From: DASQZK01 sp963763215
Lineage (GTDB): Bacteria; Bacteroidota; Bacteroidia; Bacteroidales; GCA-2748055
DNA: 64,000 bases
Reading direction: 5' to 3'
NCBI GenBank assembly: GCA_963763215.1
Contig: CAVXNX010000016.1
Coordinates: 128,263 to 192,262, forward strand
Shown here: positions 40,797-50,705 of the stretch, piece after piece
Position numbering within the stretch: the first letter of the stretch is position 1
Layout: every line of letters begins with the position of its first letter
The notes under the pieces: model-generated
Database searches by the model: none
What the model was told of the DNA's origin: nothing
The model's input: the letters and a program-made list of their open reading frames with translations, nothing else
Program-made: the position numbers and the translations under genes

Positions 40797-41927
40797 TTAT
40801 TTCATATTCCAGGGAATAAGCCCTCTTTGGTTAACAAGGTATTCGCTCATATCCAATAGGCCGTTGTAGCAAGGCTCTTCCCAATTTTTTACATCCAATT
40901 TACTTTCTCCCAGCAGGGCCACTCTCATTTCGCTGAAGAACTGGTCCTGGAATTGACGCGCCAGGCTTGTCCAGGCATGAATAATCCGGTCTTTGACCCC
41001 TGGCTGTTTAAGGATGTTGACTGTTGGCACGCCATCTCTTTTTTTATTATTGATCGTACGATGTGCCGGCAATAAATTCCAAAGATCATTATTCCTCAAA
41101 GCCACAAACGGAAAGGCATGGTCGATGTTGATGGATTCATCGTTCAGTTTCTTTCCCGACCATACACATTCAAGATTTTCATGAACCAGGATGTTATGGT
41201 AAAAATTGCTTGCCAGTTTAACATCCCGCTCACTGACATCCTTGCTGAGTAGGCTAATGATATCGGCGGTTTTTAGATCAGCGCGCCTGGTCAGTTCCGA
41301 GGTAAACTCTGCCCATTTGAAGATGAGAGAGTTCGTTCCCGACACAAAAGCGCCGACATCCTGCAAGACATGGTGGAACTCTACCGGAATAGAAAAATCC
41401 CCCATATGTTGAATGATCCATTCAAGACTAACTATCGATGGTGGCCTTGAACGCATCCCGGAATAAGCATATATTTTACCACCCTGTTGTATGGCACTCC
41501 CGATATAATGCATCGGTTGCTTCACGATGGTAATTTTTAACTTTCGACATAAATTAAGAATTATCGGCGCCCTGCCGGGATCGTTGATGCCTTTCCGAAG
41601 GTCGTACATCAGTTGTTCCGATAGCGCTCTCTTTGGATAGAGATCGATGACGTCTTCAAATTCCTTTCTGAAAGCGATGGTTCGGTGATCGTTCTCGCCG
41701 TATTTCTGGGGAATTTTCTGTGCCAGGAGCGGATAATAATACTCGATCCATTTCAGGACCATCAGCCCCATGGGGTAAGAAATACGATGATCTTCGTGCA
41801 CTTTTTTATAATGCGGGAAATTCTGGATGATATCAATGGTTCCGCGCAACAGGGCAAACTTGTAAGTGGAGTCCTTGCTGTCACGTTCGATAATGCGGGC
41901 GAGATCGGTGAGGGAGAATGCGGTCAT
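40797..41927 (-). CDS. HNH endonuclease domain protein
   Basis: The 376-residue protein has a helical N-terminal part with no recognised domain and a C-terminal HNH nuclease. The nuclease reads LECVWSGKKLNDESINIDHAFPFVALRNNDLWNLLP, then HRTINNKKRDG: His-Asp/His and Asn residues are in the usual positions, while the first Cys has no second Cys partner (WSGK), so this is not a zinc-ribbon HNH. It resembles nucleases found in restriction and other defence loci. It precedes the HIT gene and lies in the same orientation as a second HNH gene and a giant helicase-nuclease. Confidence 0.8.
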   Translation of the reverse strand: MTAFSLTDLARIIERDSKDSTYKFALLRGTIDIIQNFPHYKKVHEDHRISYPMGLMVLKWIEYYYPLLAQKIPQKYGENDHRTIAFRKEFEDVIDLYPKRALSEQLMYDLRKGINDPGRAPIILNLCRKLKITIVKQPMHYIGSAIQQGGKIYAYSGMRSRPPSIVSLEWIIQHMGDFSIPVEFHHVLQDVGAFVSGTNSLIFKWAEFTSELTRRADLKTADIISLLSKDVSERDVKLASNFYHNILVHENLECVWSGKKLNDESINIDHAFPFVALRNNDLWNLLPAHRTINNKKRDGVPTVNILKQPGVKDRIIHAWTSLARQFQDQFFSEMRVALLGESKLDVKNWEEPCYNGLLDMSEYLVNQRGLIPWNMK

Positions 41928-41976
41928 TGAGAATGTTGAATAAATCCTAAAATTAAGTTTTCTTTATTTTTTATTT

Positions 41977-42231
41977 TCATCCACAAGGCCAATTAATAAG
42001 GTGAACAGAAATGATGAATGCACTCAGCAGATAGAAATTCACATAATCCAGTGTTTCCTCCCATGATGTTGGTTCGGGTGGTAGCGGATATACAATTCTA
42101 GAAATTCCGCAGAACTTCGTGCCAAAAACCAAAAGAACAAATAAACCCGCAAATCCGACCAGAAGGCGAAGGATTTTCTTTTTCTTATCGAACACAGAAA
42201 TTAAGATTCCCAAGGTGCTCATCTTAATCAT
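41977..42231 (-). CDS. Small membrane protein
   Basis: About 84 residues from MIKMSTLGILISVFDKKKK (an alternative Met four codons earlier is at 42243). Two hydrophobic helices (LLVGFAGLFVLLVFGTKFCG and YLLSAFIISVHLINW) flank a Pro-rich outside loop. It lies between two HNH nuclease genes on the same strand. Function is unknown. Confidence 0.55.
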   Translation of the reverse strand: MIKMSTLGILISVFDKKKKILRLLVGFAGLFVLLVFGTKFCGISRIVYPLPPEPTSWEETLDYVNFYLLSAFIISVHLINWPCG

Positions 42232-42293
42232 ATTCCTTTCCAACTAATTGATTTTTTTATAATCAATTAATGGTAAATATTTCTATTCCCTGA

Positions 42294-43314
42294 TCATCCC
42301 GCAAAACGTTCATATCGCTCCAGGATCAACCGTTTATCCGGGTAGTTCCTATGACTGCCGGGAAGAACCATCCTTTTTTGATGCAATTCCTGGAGACCGT
42401 GTTTTAACATTGGACCATCGACTTCTTCCAGAATGTCCTTTCTGACTTCAATGACATAATCTTCATTAATGCCCAGGATATGTTTATCGAATGCCGCATG
42501 GTGGATCTTGCAAAGCGAAATGCCGTTGTTTACGGAAGGTTCTCCTCCCATGCTGTCTTCCAGGATATGGGCAGCGTCCAATAATTCCCGGTGATGTAAA
42601 CGGCAGAAAGCACAATTTTCGCGGTAAGCAAGGATCACCTTCTCCCGGAAGGCACGTTGATGTAAACGGATTACAACTTCGGTGGTGGCATACCTGCGAC
42701 GCACCGCATCTACCACGATATCATTTGCCTTCCCTTCTTCGAGAGCATCCCAAACGATGCTTTTCTGAATATCAGCTTCAACAGTGAATGTCAACTCATC
42801 ATCATCAGCATTCGTAATGAATACCGGGAAATGCGCGAGATACTGACCTTTTACGAGACCAAAAAAATATATCAGGGGAATCCGGTGAATCCCGGCCTCC
42901 TTAAGACGAATATTATCAGGATGTTTTGGGTTTATACCCCGGTAGCTGTACGAAAGAATACCATTATGAAATTTATCCGGATATGGGCTGTCCGGACTGG
43001 TAGTAATGGAAATGGGGAAATAAGATAGGATTCTTGGCTTAAATATACCTTTCGGCCCAATGAGCGGGATTCTTTCTCCTTTAACGGAAAATCCCTCGCT
43101 GATGACATGAAACGGAAGAACATCGCCCTGAATGATCAAGCTCCCGCCCATTTGCAATAAGATTTGCCAGTGAAATGACATATTTTGGAGGGTAATCTTT
43201 ACCCTTGTAAAAGAGGATATATTTTCTGGAAAATCGTCCTGCGGGAATCCCCTGACTGTCTACTTTTTGGATTGCTGCAAGAATGTGATCTTTTGTGATG
43301 TTTTTAGGAATCAT
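42294..43314 (-). CDS. Putative HNH restriction endonuclease with N-terminal reader-type domain (frameshift or fusion)
   Basis: The N-terminal 60 residues (MIPKNITKDHILAAIQKVD, then KYILFYKGKDYPPKYVISLA) match a small domain found at the start of many restriction-type nucleases. After a frame break near 43100 the second part continues IPLIGPKGIFKPRILSYFPI, YSYRGINPKHPDNIRLKEAG and IPLIYFFGLVKGQY. It then ends in a zinc-type HNH: CAFCRLHHRELLDAAHILED ... NNGISLCKIHHAAFDKHIL. The second part alone is a complete known architecture (COG3440-like). So this is either one gene with a one-base shift or two overlapping pieces fused by deletion. Confidence 0.75.
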
Positions 43315-43686
43315 TGTTCCCGTTTTACTTGTTCAGTATCAAAGGAGGATTCGAAAAAGATTACTGTTTATGGAATCTTCATGAGAAAGATCAAAGAATC
43401 AGAGTCAGAATATCCCTAAAGGACTGAATACAAATTTATTAAACAATTATTCATCAGTAAAATATTTTAGCAATATTTGCTTATTAAACCTCTGAATTAA
43501 TCCTCCTAAAGCCCTTAATTCAGAAAATAATGGGTCAGACATTCATCACTATTGTCTGAACCTTGATTAGCATGATTTTAGGATTTTCTTGATTAATACA
43601 TAAGACCCGCCTAATCCTCCTAATCCCCTTAATCACGAAAATCATGGTTCAGACTCTTCCCCCCTTCGAAATTCATCATTCAGTGT
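43315..43686. repeat. Intergenic with two dispersed-repeat copies
   Basis: Two copies of a unit reading taatcctcctaa(a/t)(g/c)cccttaat followed by aaaat(a/c)atggttcaga-like sequence lie at about 43497-43565 and 43608-43655, each with gttcagac/gtctgaac in inverted relation. A weaker trace with aaatcatggttcagata is at about 48585. No gene is seen. Confidence 0.7.
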
Positions 43687-46600
43687 TCAATATCCGTTAT
43701 TCTCCAACGTCTTTCTTTCAAACACCACCTCCGGTAAAATAATTTTTATATACTCCTGGCTCTCCTTCTCCTTCCAGTAAACAAGAAAATTTACAATGGC
43801 AGACTTGAATTTGTAACCGTCTTCTTCGACCCTCATCAAATCATCCCGAAACAGCTTAGAGAATTTAAGGACCAATTCTCCGTCCTCATTTGCCAGGCCG
43901 TCCTCTTTTATCGACAAAGCCTGACCATTTTTGATCCGGTTCACCCGGTGAGCAACGTATCTGAAATAGCCCAGTGCAACATCCTTATGACACAGCTGCC
44001 TGGTCAGGTGACCGGGCGAAAGATACATTTTTTTATCGCTTTTGACAGACATCTGTTCTGTTGCAAATTGTTCCATGTACCTGCCGTTATGCGCGATGAA
44101 TATATTGTTCCTTGCCCGGGTCAGAGCAACATAAACCTGCCTTTTCTTGTCATCTGTTGAAAAATTAAAATCATTCAGGAGCAGAAATACATTGTCAAAT
44201 TCTTTTCCCTTGGCCTTATGTATTGTTGACACGATAATGATCTCATTATCGTATTCGATAAAATCTTCAAACTTCGATTCCGAGATGAATACTTTTATAT
44301 CGGATAAGTATCTGTCAGAAGGATATAAAAGTTCAAACTTATTCAGAAGGTTCAGACAATTCTCCTTATGCCTGCTTGTGGAAAGTTGCGCTTCCAGTTT
44401 TCTTTTTGCAGTATTCCAGGATTCATCGGATATTCTGGCCCCCGTATTCATTGCCTCAAGCCCGGCAATAAAATCATAAAGTTCAACGAGGTGGATCAGG
44501 CTGAAACCCTCCGAGGTCTGGATTAGCCGGGCCTGTTGTCCATGATATTTCAGCAGGCCTTCAATCAGGGAGGCCTCTTCGTTCGTTGCCGTCAGAACAC
44601 AGGTAGTTCCTGAGAGATCAGTACCACAAATCTTTTCGACCAGAGGAACAACCAGGTTTTTCGAGACATAGCTGGTCATATAGATCCAACCGTTTTCTTT
44701 CATAACAGCCTCTATCGGCATGTTTTTCAACCGGTGTGAAATGCCTGTTACAAATTGGTTCGTGAAGTCCACCAGGTTCTTCCTGCTCCTGAAATTCTCG
44801 ATCAATTCATACTTTTTCGCATGAAAATCCTGAATGAATTTTTCGAGGTATCCTGAATCTGCATGACGGAATTCATAAATATTCTGGTCATCGTCACCAA
44901 CGGCGATAACACGCATTTCTTCGTTTTTCTCCATCAGGGATTCAACCAGCCTGAAATTGTTTTCATCCATATCCTGCGCCTCATCAATGACCAGAACTGA
45001 TTTTGCGATCCGTGAAGATTCAACCTCTCCCTTCCTGATCATTTCTACGGTTTCCGGAATGACGGAATCGGATCTTTCAATGTTTCCAATCTGTCCGAGT
45101 AGATCAAAACAGTAGGAGTGGAAGGTTTTTATCTCCACATAATTGGCCACCGAACCAATGAGTTCCTTTAATCTGAGTTTAAATTCGGTGGTCGCTGCCC
45201 TGGAAAATGTAAGCATCAGGAGTTGTTCGGTCTTCACATCCTCCGTCATCAGGAGCGATGCAAGTTTATGAACGAGTATGCGGGTTTTACCACTCCCGGG
45301 ACCGGCTGCCACCACGATATGTTTCGAGACATTATCATGGATGATCTCAACCTGGGAAGTTGAAAGGGTTCCAAAGATCTGTCTAAATTTTGCAGGAGTT
45401 ATCGTCCTGTTCAATTCATCCCTCTCGCTACCGGGAAAATATTTATTGAGAAAGGAGGAATAATTCAACTTAAAGTAGTCGTCCACAAACCTTAGGGCGC
45501 CATTGTAATCTTCAATTACTTTCTGAGCATATGCCCCAACGATATGAATTTGCTGCGTTTTATTTTTATAAAATTCATCGAGGTTTTTGTAATCTTCTTT
45601 TTTGTACTGAACCTTATTACTCTTTTCAATCCGCTCAATATTCAACCGGTTGTAAATGACCATAAAACCACCTTCTATGCTGATTGCTCCGATTCTTGAC
45701 AGAAACAGAAGCGCATCCTCTATGTCCCCGATCTCAATTTCAAATTTAAACAGATGCGAAGCCCGTTGATAATGGTCCCTAAGCTCACGGGTCGAAAATT
45801 CAACAAGAAATTCACCCATCTTTCCGGCTATTTCCTCACTTTTCTCGGATCTTTTATATAAAAAATCAAGAATGAAGCCGGTAAGCAATTGCCTTTTTTC
45901 AAGTTTTGACCTGAGCAAATCCACAGGTTGTTTGAAATAAATTTGAATGTGGTTTCGGGCTATATCTTTCGTCTCCCTGATCACCCAGTTTTTTATCGAC
46001 CAAAAATTAAAAATTGTATTGATCCTCGCCGGATTAACATCGAAACAGCCCTTCAGGAGAGCTTCCCCATTGAGGTCTTTTATATTGACGATACCCGGAT
46101 TTTCATCTATTTTTTCAAAAAGATTCCTTTCAAGCTTGAGGAAGGAAGATAAGATCCTCCGTGACCTGCCAGAGCTTTCTCCTTTATTGATGAAGGCATT
46201 CAAATCTTTTGAATCTGCAAGGATTTTTTCTTCGGTCAATTTGTTGACCAACCGTATTACTTCTTCCTTCGCTATCCCAAGATGATCCGATATGTAATCA
46301 ATCCGGGCCTCGGGTACCTCCTCATCATTTTGCTTACGGCTTCTGGCGGAGATAAGCTTTTTAATGATCCGGATGGCGGATCCCTTCTCCTTATCAACAA
46401 ACCGCGGGGAAGCGTTTATTTTTTCGATCGCATCATTTGCATTGCGTACCAGTATCCCAGTGGCAAAAACCCGTGGAGAATTATGTGTGCGCTTAAGATA
46501 CCCGGCTTCCTCGAGAGCGGATAAAGCGGTTGTAACACGGGTTTCAATCTGTTTAACGTTCTCATCCCAACCGGCTTTACGGGCAAATTCAAGAGCAGAA

Positions 46601-48516
46601 TTCGATGCTTTGTTCCGGGTTTTTGTCATTTCCTTCACTGCCTGCCATACCTGTTGCACTTCCTTCAGATTAAGCCTGGTCTGGTTCAGCAGGTTAAAAT
46701 GTTTTGTCAGGTCATCCTCATTGTACAGAACATAGCATTCCGCGGTCATATCTTCCCTCCTGCCCGCCCTTCCTGCCTCCTGAACATAACTTTCAAGGGA
46801 ATCCGAGATGTTGTAATGGATAACCATGCCTACATCGTCCTTATCCACCCCCATTCCGAATGCCGAAGTGGCGACAATGATCCTGATTTCTCCTTTTATA
46901 AAATCATTCTGGTTTTGTGTCTTCTCCCTGACCTCCATCTTCCCATTGTACGGTGCAGCCCTGTAACCATCCGAGCATAAATGTTTCGCAAGATCAAGCG
47001 TCTTTTTCGTTCTTGAAACATATACGATAGTGGGACAATCACTCTGGTCGATCAACCGGCGGAGTGAAATATATTTATCATCATCGGATTCGCCTGGAAT
47101 AACCTTGTAAGTCAGATTTGTCCTTGAACTACCGGACTGAAACAATTCCAATTCAAGCGAGAGTTTGTCTTGGAAATAGTCACAAATGTCCCGGATGACT
47201 TTCTGCTTCGCAGTTGCTGTGAAACATGATACGGGTATCGGATAAGGAAGATTCTTTTTTTCCTGAAGGCTCTTAATGAACTCACCGATATACAGGTAGT
47301 CGACCCGGAAATCATGTCCCCAGGAAGAAAAACAGTGAGCCTCATCGATCACGAAGCGGGCGATCTTTCGTCCAAGTAAAAGCCGTTCAATGGTTTTGGA
47401 ACGCAGTGATTCCGGTGATATATAAAGGATGGAAGCCGAACCGTTTTCCACTCTCTCAATAGATTTTGCACGTTCAACCGGATCGAGCAGCCCGTTAATA
47501 GTCACGGCATCAGTTAACTGAATTTTCTCAAGATTATCAACCTGGTCTTTCATCAGCGACTGGAGCGGCGAAATGACTATGGTAAGAGCCCTGGAATTCT
47601 CACCTTCCATGAGTGCCGGTAGCTGAAATGTCAAAGATTTACCTCCTCCGGTGGGGAAAACAGCCAGCAGGGATTTGTTATCGATGGCTGCTTTTACAGA
47701 AAGTTCCTGAAGGGGTTCTCCCCCATAACTGCGAAAGGAAGTGTATTTAAAAATCCTCTGGAGATTTTTATGGGGATCCAGCTTTTCATTGCAATAACGG
47801 CAACCTGTTATGCAGGGTCGTGACCGAAGATGAAACACAATGCTTTCGACATAAGGAAAATTCATGAGAACCCAGGGAGGCGTGATGGAATATTTATCAT
47901 TACTGTTTATTAAAGCAAGAGCATAAGCCAATTCGACGCGATTCTCATTTATGAAAGTATTTAAATTTGCATTTGTACAGATTCTGTCCTGAAAATGGTC
48001 TCTGATGCACTTCTCTAACCTAAGTTTCCCCCCGAAAGAAGGATTGAAGTCAATTAAACCGAAAAAATGCATATAACAGGGGTGATCCCAAAGAAGCCCT
48101 AAAAAGATGATGCGCATTTCTTCATTTAACCGCTTGAAAGCTGATATTTCATCGTCCAACACTCGTTTAGCATTCAGGGCATCATTAAGCGGATTGTTCA
48201 AGTCAGCATTTTCAAGCTTATCATCTTTAATGAGGCTGTGGTAAGGTTTGCCGGGGAAAAGTAATGGTGACCAAAAGAGAGTATCTACAGGTTTTAATTT
48301 TGAGATAAGATTTGCCCCTGAAATTTTTTGCAGGTATTTCAGATCATGTTTTATAATGTTATGTCCGCATATGTAATCCGATCCTTCAAGAAACCGGATA
48401 AGTCCTGAAGAAGAATCAGAATGAAATCGGGAACCATTGGATTTTATTCCGCCTGCATCGAGGATCCTTCCGCTTGGACTTTCAACCTCGGTATCAAAGA
48501 ATGTTATTAAGGGCAT
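43687..48516 (-). CDS. DEDD exonuclease - RecQ helicase - UvrD/Rep helicase fusion (1609 aa)
   Basis: This is an unbroken frame with three nucleic-acid enzymes. Residues 1-170 form a DEDD-type 3'-5' exonuclease (ITFFDTEVESP with Asp and Glu, GHNIIKHDLKYL, LNDALNAKRVLDDE). Residues about 270-650 form a RecQ-type SF2 helicase (FPTGGGKS near 289, VIDEAHCFSSWGHDF, FTATAKQ, FGMGVDKDDV, QEAGRAGR), followed by winged-helix-like parts. Residues about 1060-1540 form a UvrD/Rep-type SF1A helicase (AAGPGSGKTR near 1072, LTFSRAATTEF, VIDEAQDMDENN, GDDDQNIYEFR, STIHKAKGKEFDN, YVALTRARNNI). It would degrade and unwind DNA with two opposite or cooperating motors. Neighbours are HNH nucleases, which suggests a role in DNA repair or anti-phage defence. 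It is AT-rich compared with the 18-40 kb region. Confidence 0.93.
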   Translation of the reverse strand: MPLITFFDTEVESPSGRILDAGGIKSNGSRFHSDSSSGLIRFLEGSDYICGHNIIKHDLKYLQKISGANLISKLKPVDTLFWSPLLFPGKPYHSLIKDDKLENADLNNPLNDALNAKRVLDDEISAFKRLNEEMRIIFLGLLWDHPCYMHFFGLIDFNPSFGGKLRLEKCIRDHFQDRICTNANLNTFINENRVELAYALALINSNDKYSITPPWVLMNFPYVESIVFHLRSRPCITGCRYCNEKLDPHKNLQRIFKYTSFRSYGGEPLQELSVKAAIDNKSLLAVFPTGGGKSLTFQLPALMEGENSRALTIVISPLQSLMKDQVDNLEKIQLTDAVTINGLLDPVERAKSIERVENGSASILYISPESLRSKTIERLLLGRKIARFVIDEAHCFSSWGHDFRVDYLYIGEFIKSLQEKKNLPYPIPVSCFTATAKQKVIRDICDYFQDKLSLELELFQSGSSRTNLTYKVIPGESDDDKYISLRRLIDQSDCPTIVYVSRTKKTLDLAKHLCSDGYRAAPYNGKMEVREKTQNQNDFIKGEIRIIVATSAFGMGVDKDDVGMVIHYNISDSLESYVQEAGRAGRREDMTAECYVLYNEDDLTKHFNLLNQTRLNLKEVQQVWQAVKEMTKTRNKASNSALEFARKAGWDENVKQIETRVTTALSALEEAGYLKRTHNSPRVFATGILVRNANDAIEKINASPRFVDKEKGSAIRIIKKLISARSRKQNDEEVPEARIDYISDHLGIAKEEVIRLVNKLTEEKILADSKDLNAFINKGESSGRSRRILSSFLKLERNLFEKIDENPGIVNIKDLNGEALLKGCFDVNPARINTIFNFWSIKNWVIRETKDIARNHIQIYFKQPVDLLRSKLEKRQLLTGFILDFLYKRSEKSEEIAGKMGEFLVEFSTRELRDHYQRASHLFKFEIEIGDIEDALLFLSRIGAISIEGGFMVIYNRLNIERIEKSNKVQYKKEDYKNLDEFYKNKTQQIHIVGAYAQKVIEDYNGALRFVDDYFKLNYSSFLNKYFPGSERDELNRTITPAKFRQIFGTLSTSQVEIIHDNVSKHIVVAAGPGSGKTRILVHKLASLLMTEDVKTEQLLMLTFSRAATTEFKLRLKELIGSVANYVEIKTFHSYCFDLLGQIGNIERSDSVIPETVEMIRKGEVESSRIAKSVLVIDEAQDMDENNFRLVESLMEKNEEMRVIAVGDDDQNIYEFRHADSGYLEKFIQDFHAKKYELIENFRSRKNLVDFTNQFVTGISHRLKNMPIEAVMKENGWIYMTSYVSKNLVVPLVEKICGTDLSGTTCVLTATNEEASLIEGLLKYHGQQARLIQTSEGFSLIHLVELYDFIAGLEAMNTGARISDESWNTAKRKLEAQLSTSRHKENCLNLLNKFELLYPSDRYLSDIKVFISESKFEDFIEYDNEIIIVSTIHKAKGKEFDNVFLLLNDFNFSTDDKKRQVYVALTRARNNIFIAHNGRYMEQFATEQMSVKSDKKMYLSPGHLTRQLCHKDVALGYFRYVAHRVNRIKNGQALSIKEDGLANEDGELVLKFSKLFRDDLMRVEEDGYKFKSAIVNFLVYWKEKESQEYIKIILPEVVFERKTLENNGY

Positions 48517-48693
48517 CGATCTTCAGCATTTTCGTTCAACTGCCCCTAAAGTTAATTATTCAGGACAAAATCTTAAGCAATTAAATCATGGTTCAGATAT
48601 TTATCACCAATTTTCCAAAGGAAGCGGAATAATGACGGCATCCGTCATCGGATTTATTCTAAGCAGGGCTGCCGAATAACGGCACGTTTCATT

Positions 48694-49219
48694 TCAATTC
48701 TTAAAACAGATTCTCCATGCTTCTTTTCTGCTGTCGCTCTGGACTCGATAATTCGGATGGGGCAGATTAACGTATGGAATATCTCTTCCACCAATGTTTA
48801 CATACCCTCTAAATACCGTGAAAACTCTATTACCTGAAGCTATTCTGTGAAGTCCGTCATTTTCATTCTTAAGCAACTTCTGCTGTGAAAAGAAATCAGC
48901 CTTCAAACTGTTCCGGCATCAAACGATAGTCGAAAACGAACTTATGTCCCACCACAATATGGTATTGATTACATGCCTTACCAACAGCATCCATGGTAAT
49001 TTGAAGGATGCCAACTTCCGGTTCGAGTGCCATTAATTCCGGGTATTTATTCTTAAAATTTTTCAGCAGGTCCTGCAAGGTGCTTCTATCCTTAGTGGAT
49101 AAGTTATTGGTCGGGAATTCGTTTTTAAATGCATTTCTCCAACGTTCCATGACAGGTAAGTCTTCGTTTAATGGTTTCTTGATGATTGGATAATTATTTA
49201 TGGTTTGCTTAACCGTCAA
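48694..49219 (-). CDS. Hypothetical protein (frameshifted, about 175 aa)
   Basis: Two frames join near 48900: MTVKQTINNYPIIKKPLNED ... VVGHKFVFDYRLMPEQFEG, then ADFFSQQKLLKNENDG ... IPYVNLPHPNYRVQSD. Neither half has a domain I can name. The last part (strand, then LPHPN) is loosely like the end of uracil-DNA-glycosylase folds. It is on the same strand and in the same cluster as 49311-50156 and the triple fusion enzyme. Confidence 0.55.
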
Positions 49220-49310
49220 TCGCTAATGGCTCGGAAGCGTTAAAAGTGAACAACGATATCAACAGGTTTTTGCTTATTGTCGGACGCTTCCAGGATGAAA
49301 ATGAGATTTA

Positions 49311-50156
49311 TTAGTTTTCATTTAGCTCCTGCCAGATTAGATCAGAGAGTATTTTCAATCCTTCCAACCCGATACCAAAGCCACCCTGAAAAAAATCCGC
49401 AAGAAAAACAGGAATTATTCTATTCCCGATCCTTAATTTGCCGCAAAATAATTCCACCTTGTTTTTTGATAACTTCCTGTCTTCAAAAGGCATTTCAAAC
49501 TCGAAATACTCTTCAAAAAACCGCCTCTTATCAGCTTTAGCTCCAATCCCAATAATCACTCTGATGTCGACATCACGGTTGAAAATATTCTGTAATATCC
49601 TGGCCCGTTCACCCCTTAAATATAAGTGATAATCGTCTACCCTTTTACTATTAAACTGAAAAGCCTTCTTATACTGTTGCCAGTTAAAATCCTTGTCGAT
49701 TTTTTCATACAACGAATACATCATATTTTCCTGAGCCCTTGGCAATGGTCGTAAGTCGAGCAGGGCAGACCTGTAATCGAACTTATCCATTTCTTCATTA
49801 TAAAGCGTATCCATCTTATAATTCCTTATCGTATCGAAAGCTTTATAATCTTCAGCCTGAGTCTTGAAATAGTAATCGCCATCTGACTGATCATTTAGCC
49901 AAAGCATCAACCGGGCGCTGAAAAGCAAGAAATGACCTCTGGCATTACCACCGCCATTACCTTTGACGTAATATCCATTTTCATTGCTCCGGCCATCCAG
50001 TGCTGTTCCGTGATTCCAATAATCCTCAATCCTCTTTCTTACTTCTCCCTCAATCTCTCCCCCACCAAGACCTTCTTCATTTCCTAAAAATATGACGTTA
50101 GCTGAATCGTAATTCCCATAGCCGCAAAAACGAACTAATTTTTCAATATCTTTCAT
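49311..50156 (-). CDS. Hypothetical protein (281 aa), possibly glycosylase-fold
   Basis: The start MKDIEKLVRFCGYGNYDSAN leads to VIFLGNEEGLGGGEIEGEV, a strand-Gly loop like the first motif of uracil-DNA-glycosylase superfamily proteins. A middle part with ALLDLRPLPRAQENMMYSLY is followed by DVDIRVIIGIGAKADKRRFF and the end PVFLADFFQGGFGIGLEGL. The fold guess is weak. It is intact, with no signal peptide or membrane segment. It follows the BRCT-like gene by 14 bases, so both may be one operon. Confidence 0.65.
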   Translation of the reverse strand: MKDIEKLVRFCGYGNYDSANVIFLGNEEGLGGGEIEGEVRKRIEDYWNHGTALDGRSNENGYYVKGNGGGNARGHFLLFSARLMLWLNDQSDGDYYFKTQAEDYKAFDTIRNYKMDTLYNEEMDKFDYRSALLDLRPLPRAQENMMYSLYEKIDKDFNWQQYKKAFQFNSKRVDDYHLYLRGERARILQNIFNRDVDIRVIIGIGAKADKRRFFEEYFEFEMPFEDRKLSKNKVELFCGKLRIGNRIIPVFLADFFQGGFGIGLEGLKILSDLIWQELNEN

Positions 50157-50170
50157 ATTGTATCATGTTC

Positions 50171-50488
50171 TTAGCGCGCATCCGGAACAATAACAAAATC
50201 CATAGAAATATCAATCGCCCCATTCTCAACCCATCCGCCCAGGTTGCCCACCATTTGATAAATAACCGTTGGCTTTGACGTTATGCCCGGGGCGAAAAAA
50301 ACGTTGCGGTCGTAGAAGGGATTGAATTTTTTGCCGTGCAGGAACTCGCCGGCAAATTCAGCCAGCTTCTTTTCATCCAGACGGATGTGTTCGCGTGTAT
50401 TGCCGGCCTTTTTGCCTGGCACGACGTCGCCTGCCGGGGTGGTTATGTCTTCGAAACCGGAGGATGGAAATAACGTCGGGGTATTCAT
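50171..50488 (-). CDS. Small BRCT-like protein (105 aa)
   Basis: The start MNTPTLFPSSGFEDITTP is followed by KKLAEFAGEFLHGKKFN. The end KPTVIYQMVGNLGGWVENG ... FVIVPDAR has the helix-GlyGly-strand pattern of a BRCT fold, as seen in bacterial NAD-dependent ligase and some DEDD exonucleases. It may be the complete gene or a detached domain. It begins a probable operon with 49311-50156. Confidence 0.5.
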   Translation of the reverse strand: MNTPTLFPSSGFEDITTPAGDVVPGKKAGNTREHIRLDEKKLAEFAGEFLHGKKFNPFYDRNVFFAPGITSKPTVIYQMVGNLGGWVENGAIDISMDFVIVPDAR

Positions 50489-50672
50489 CTTTGGGGATTA
50501 ATGTCATCTCGAATATAGTAAAAAGGTTGGAAATCCGGATGGGGATTTCCGAATATTTTGGATGGAAGGCACGAAGGGTTGATAAGCACGAAGGGGAATT
50601 TGAGATGAGGGAACGGGAGAACGTGGCTAGGTGGGGACGGGGGAGAATTGAAAATGTGGACCCTGGTTCTGC

Positions 50673-50705
50673 AGCCCTGACAGGGTTCGGAACCCTGTCA
50701 GGGCT
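50673..50705. repeat. Dispersed palindrome, family ccctgacaggg, copy 2
   Basis: The arms agccctgacagggttc and gaaccctgtcagggct are fully complementary. The same arms occur at 4919-4947. It abuts the 3' end of the truncated ketoacyl synthase gene, whose last eight bases overlap it. Confidence 0.95.
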
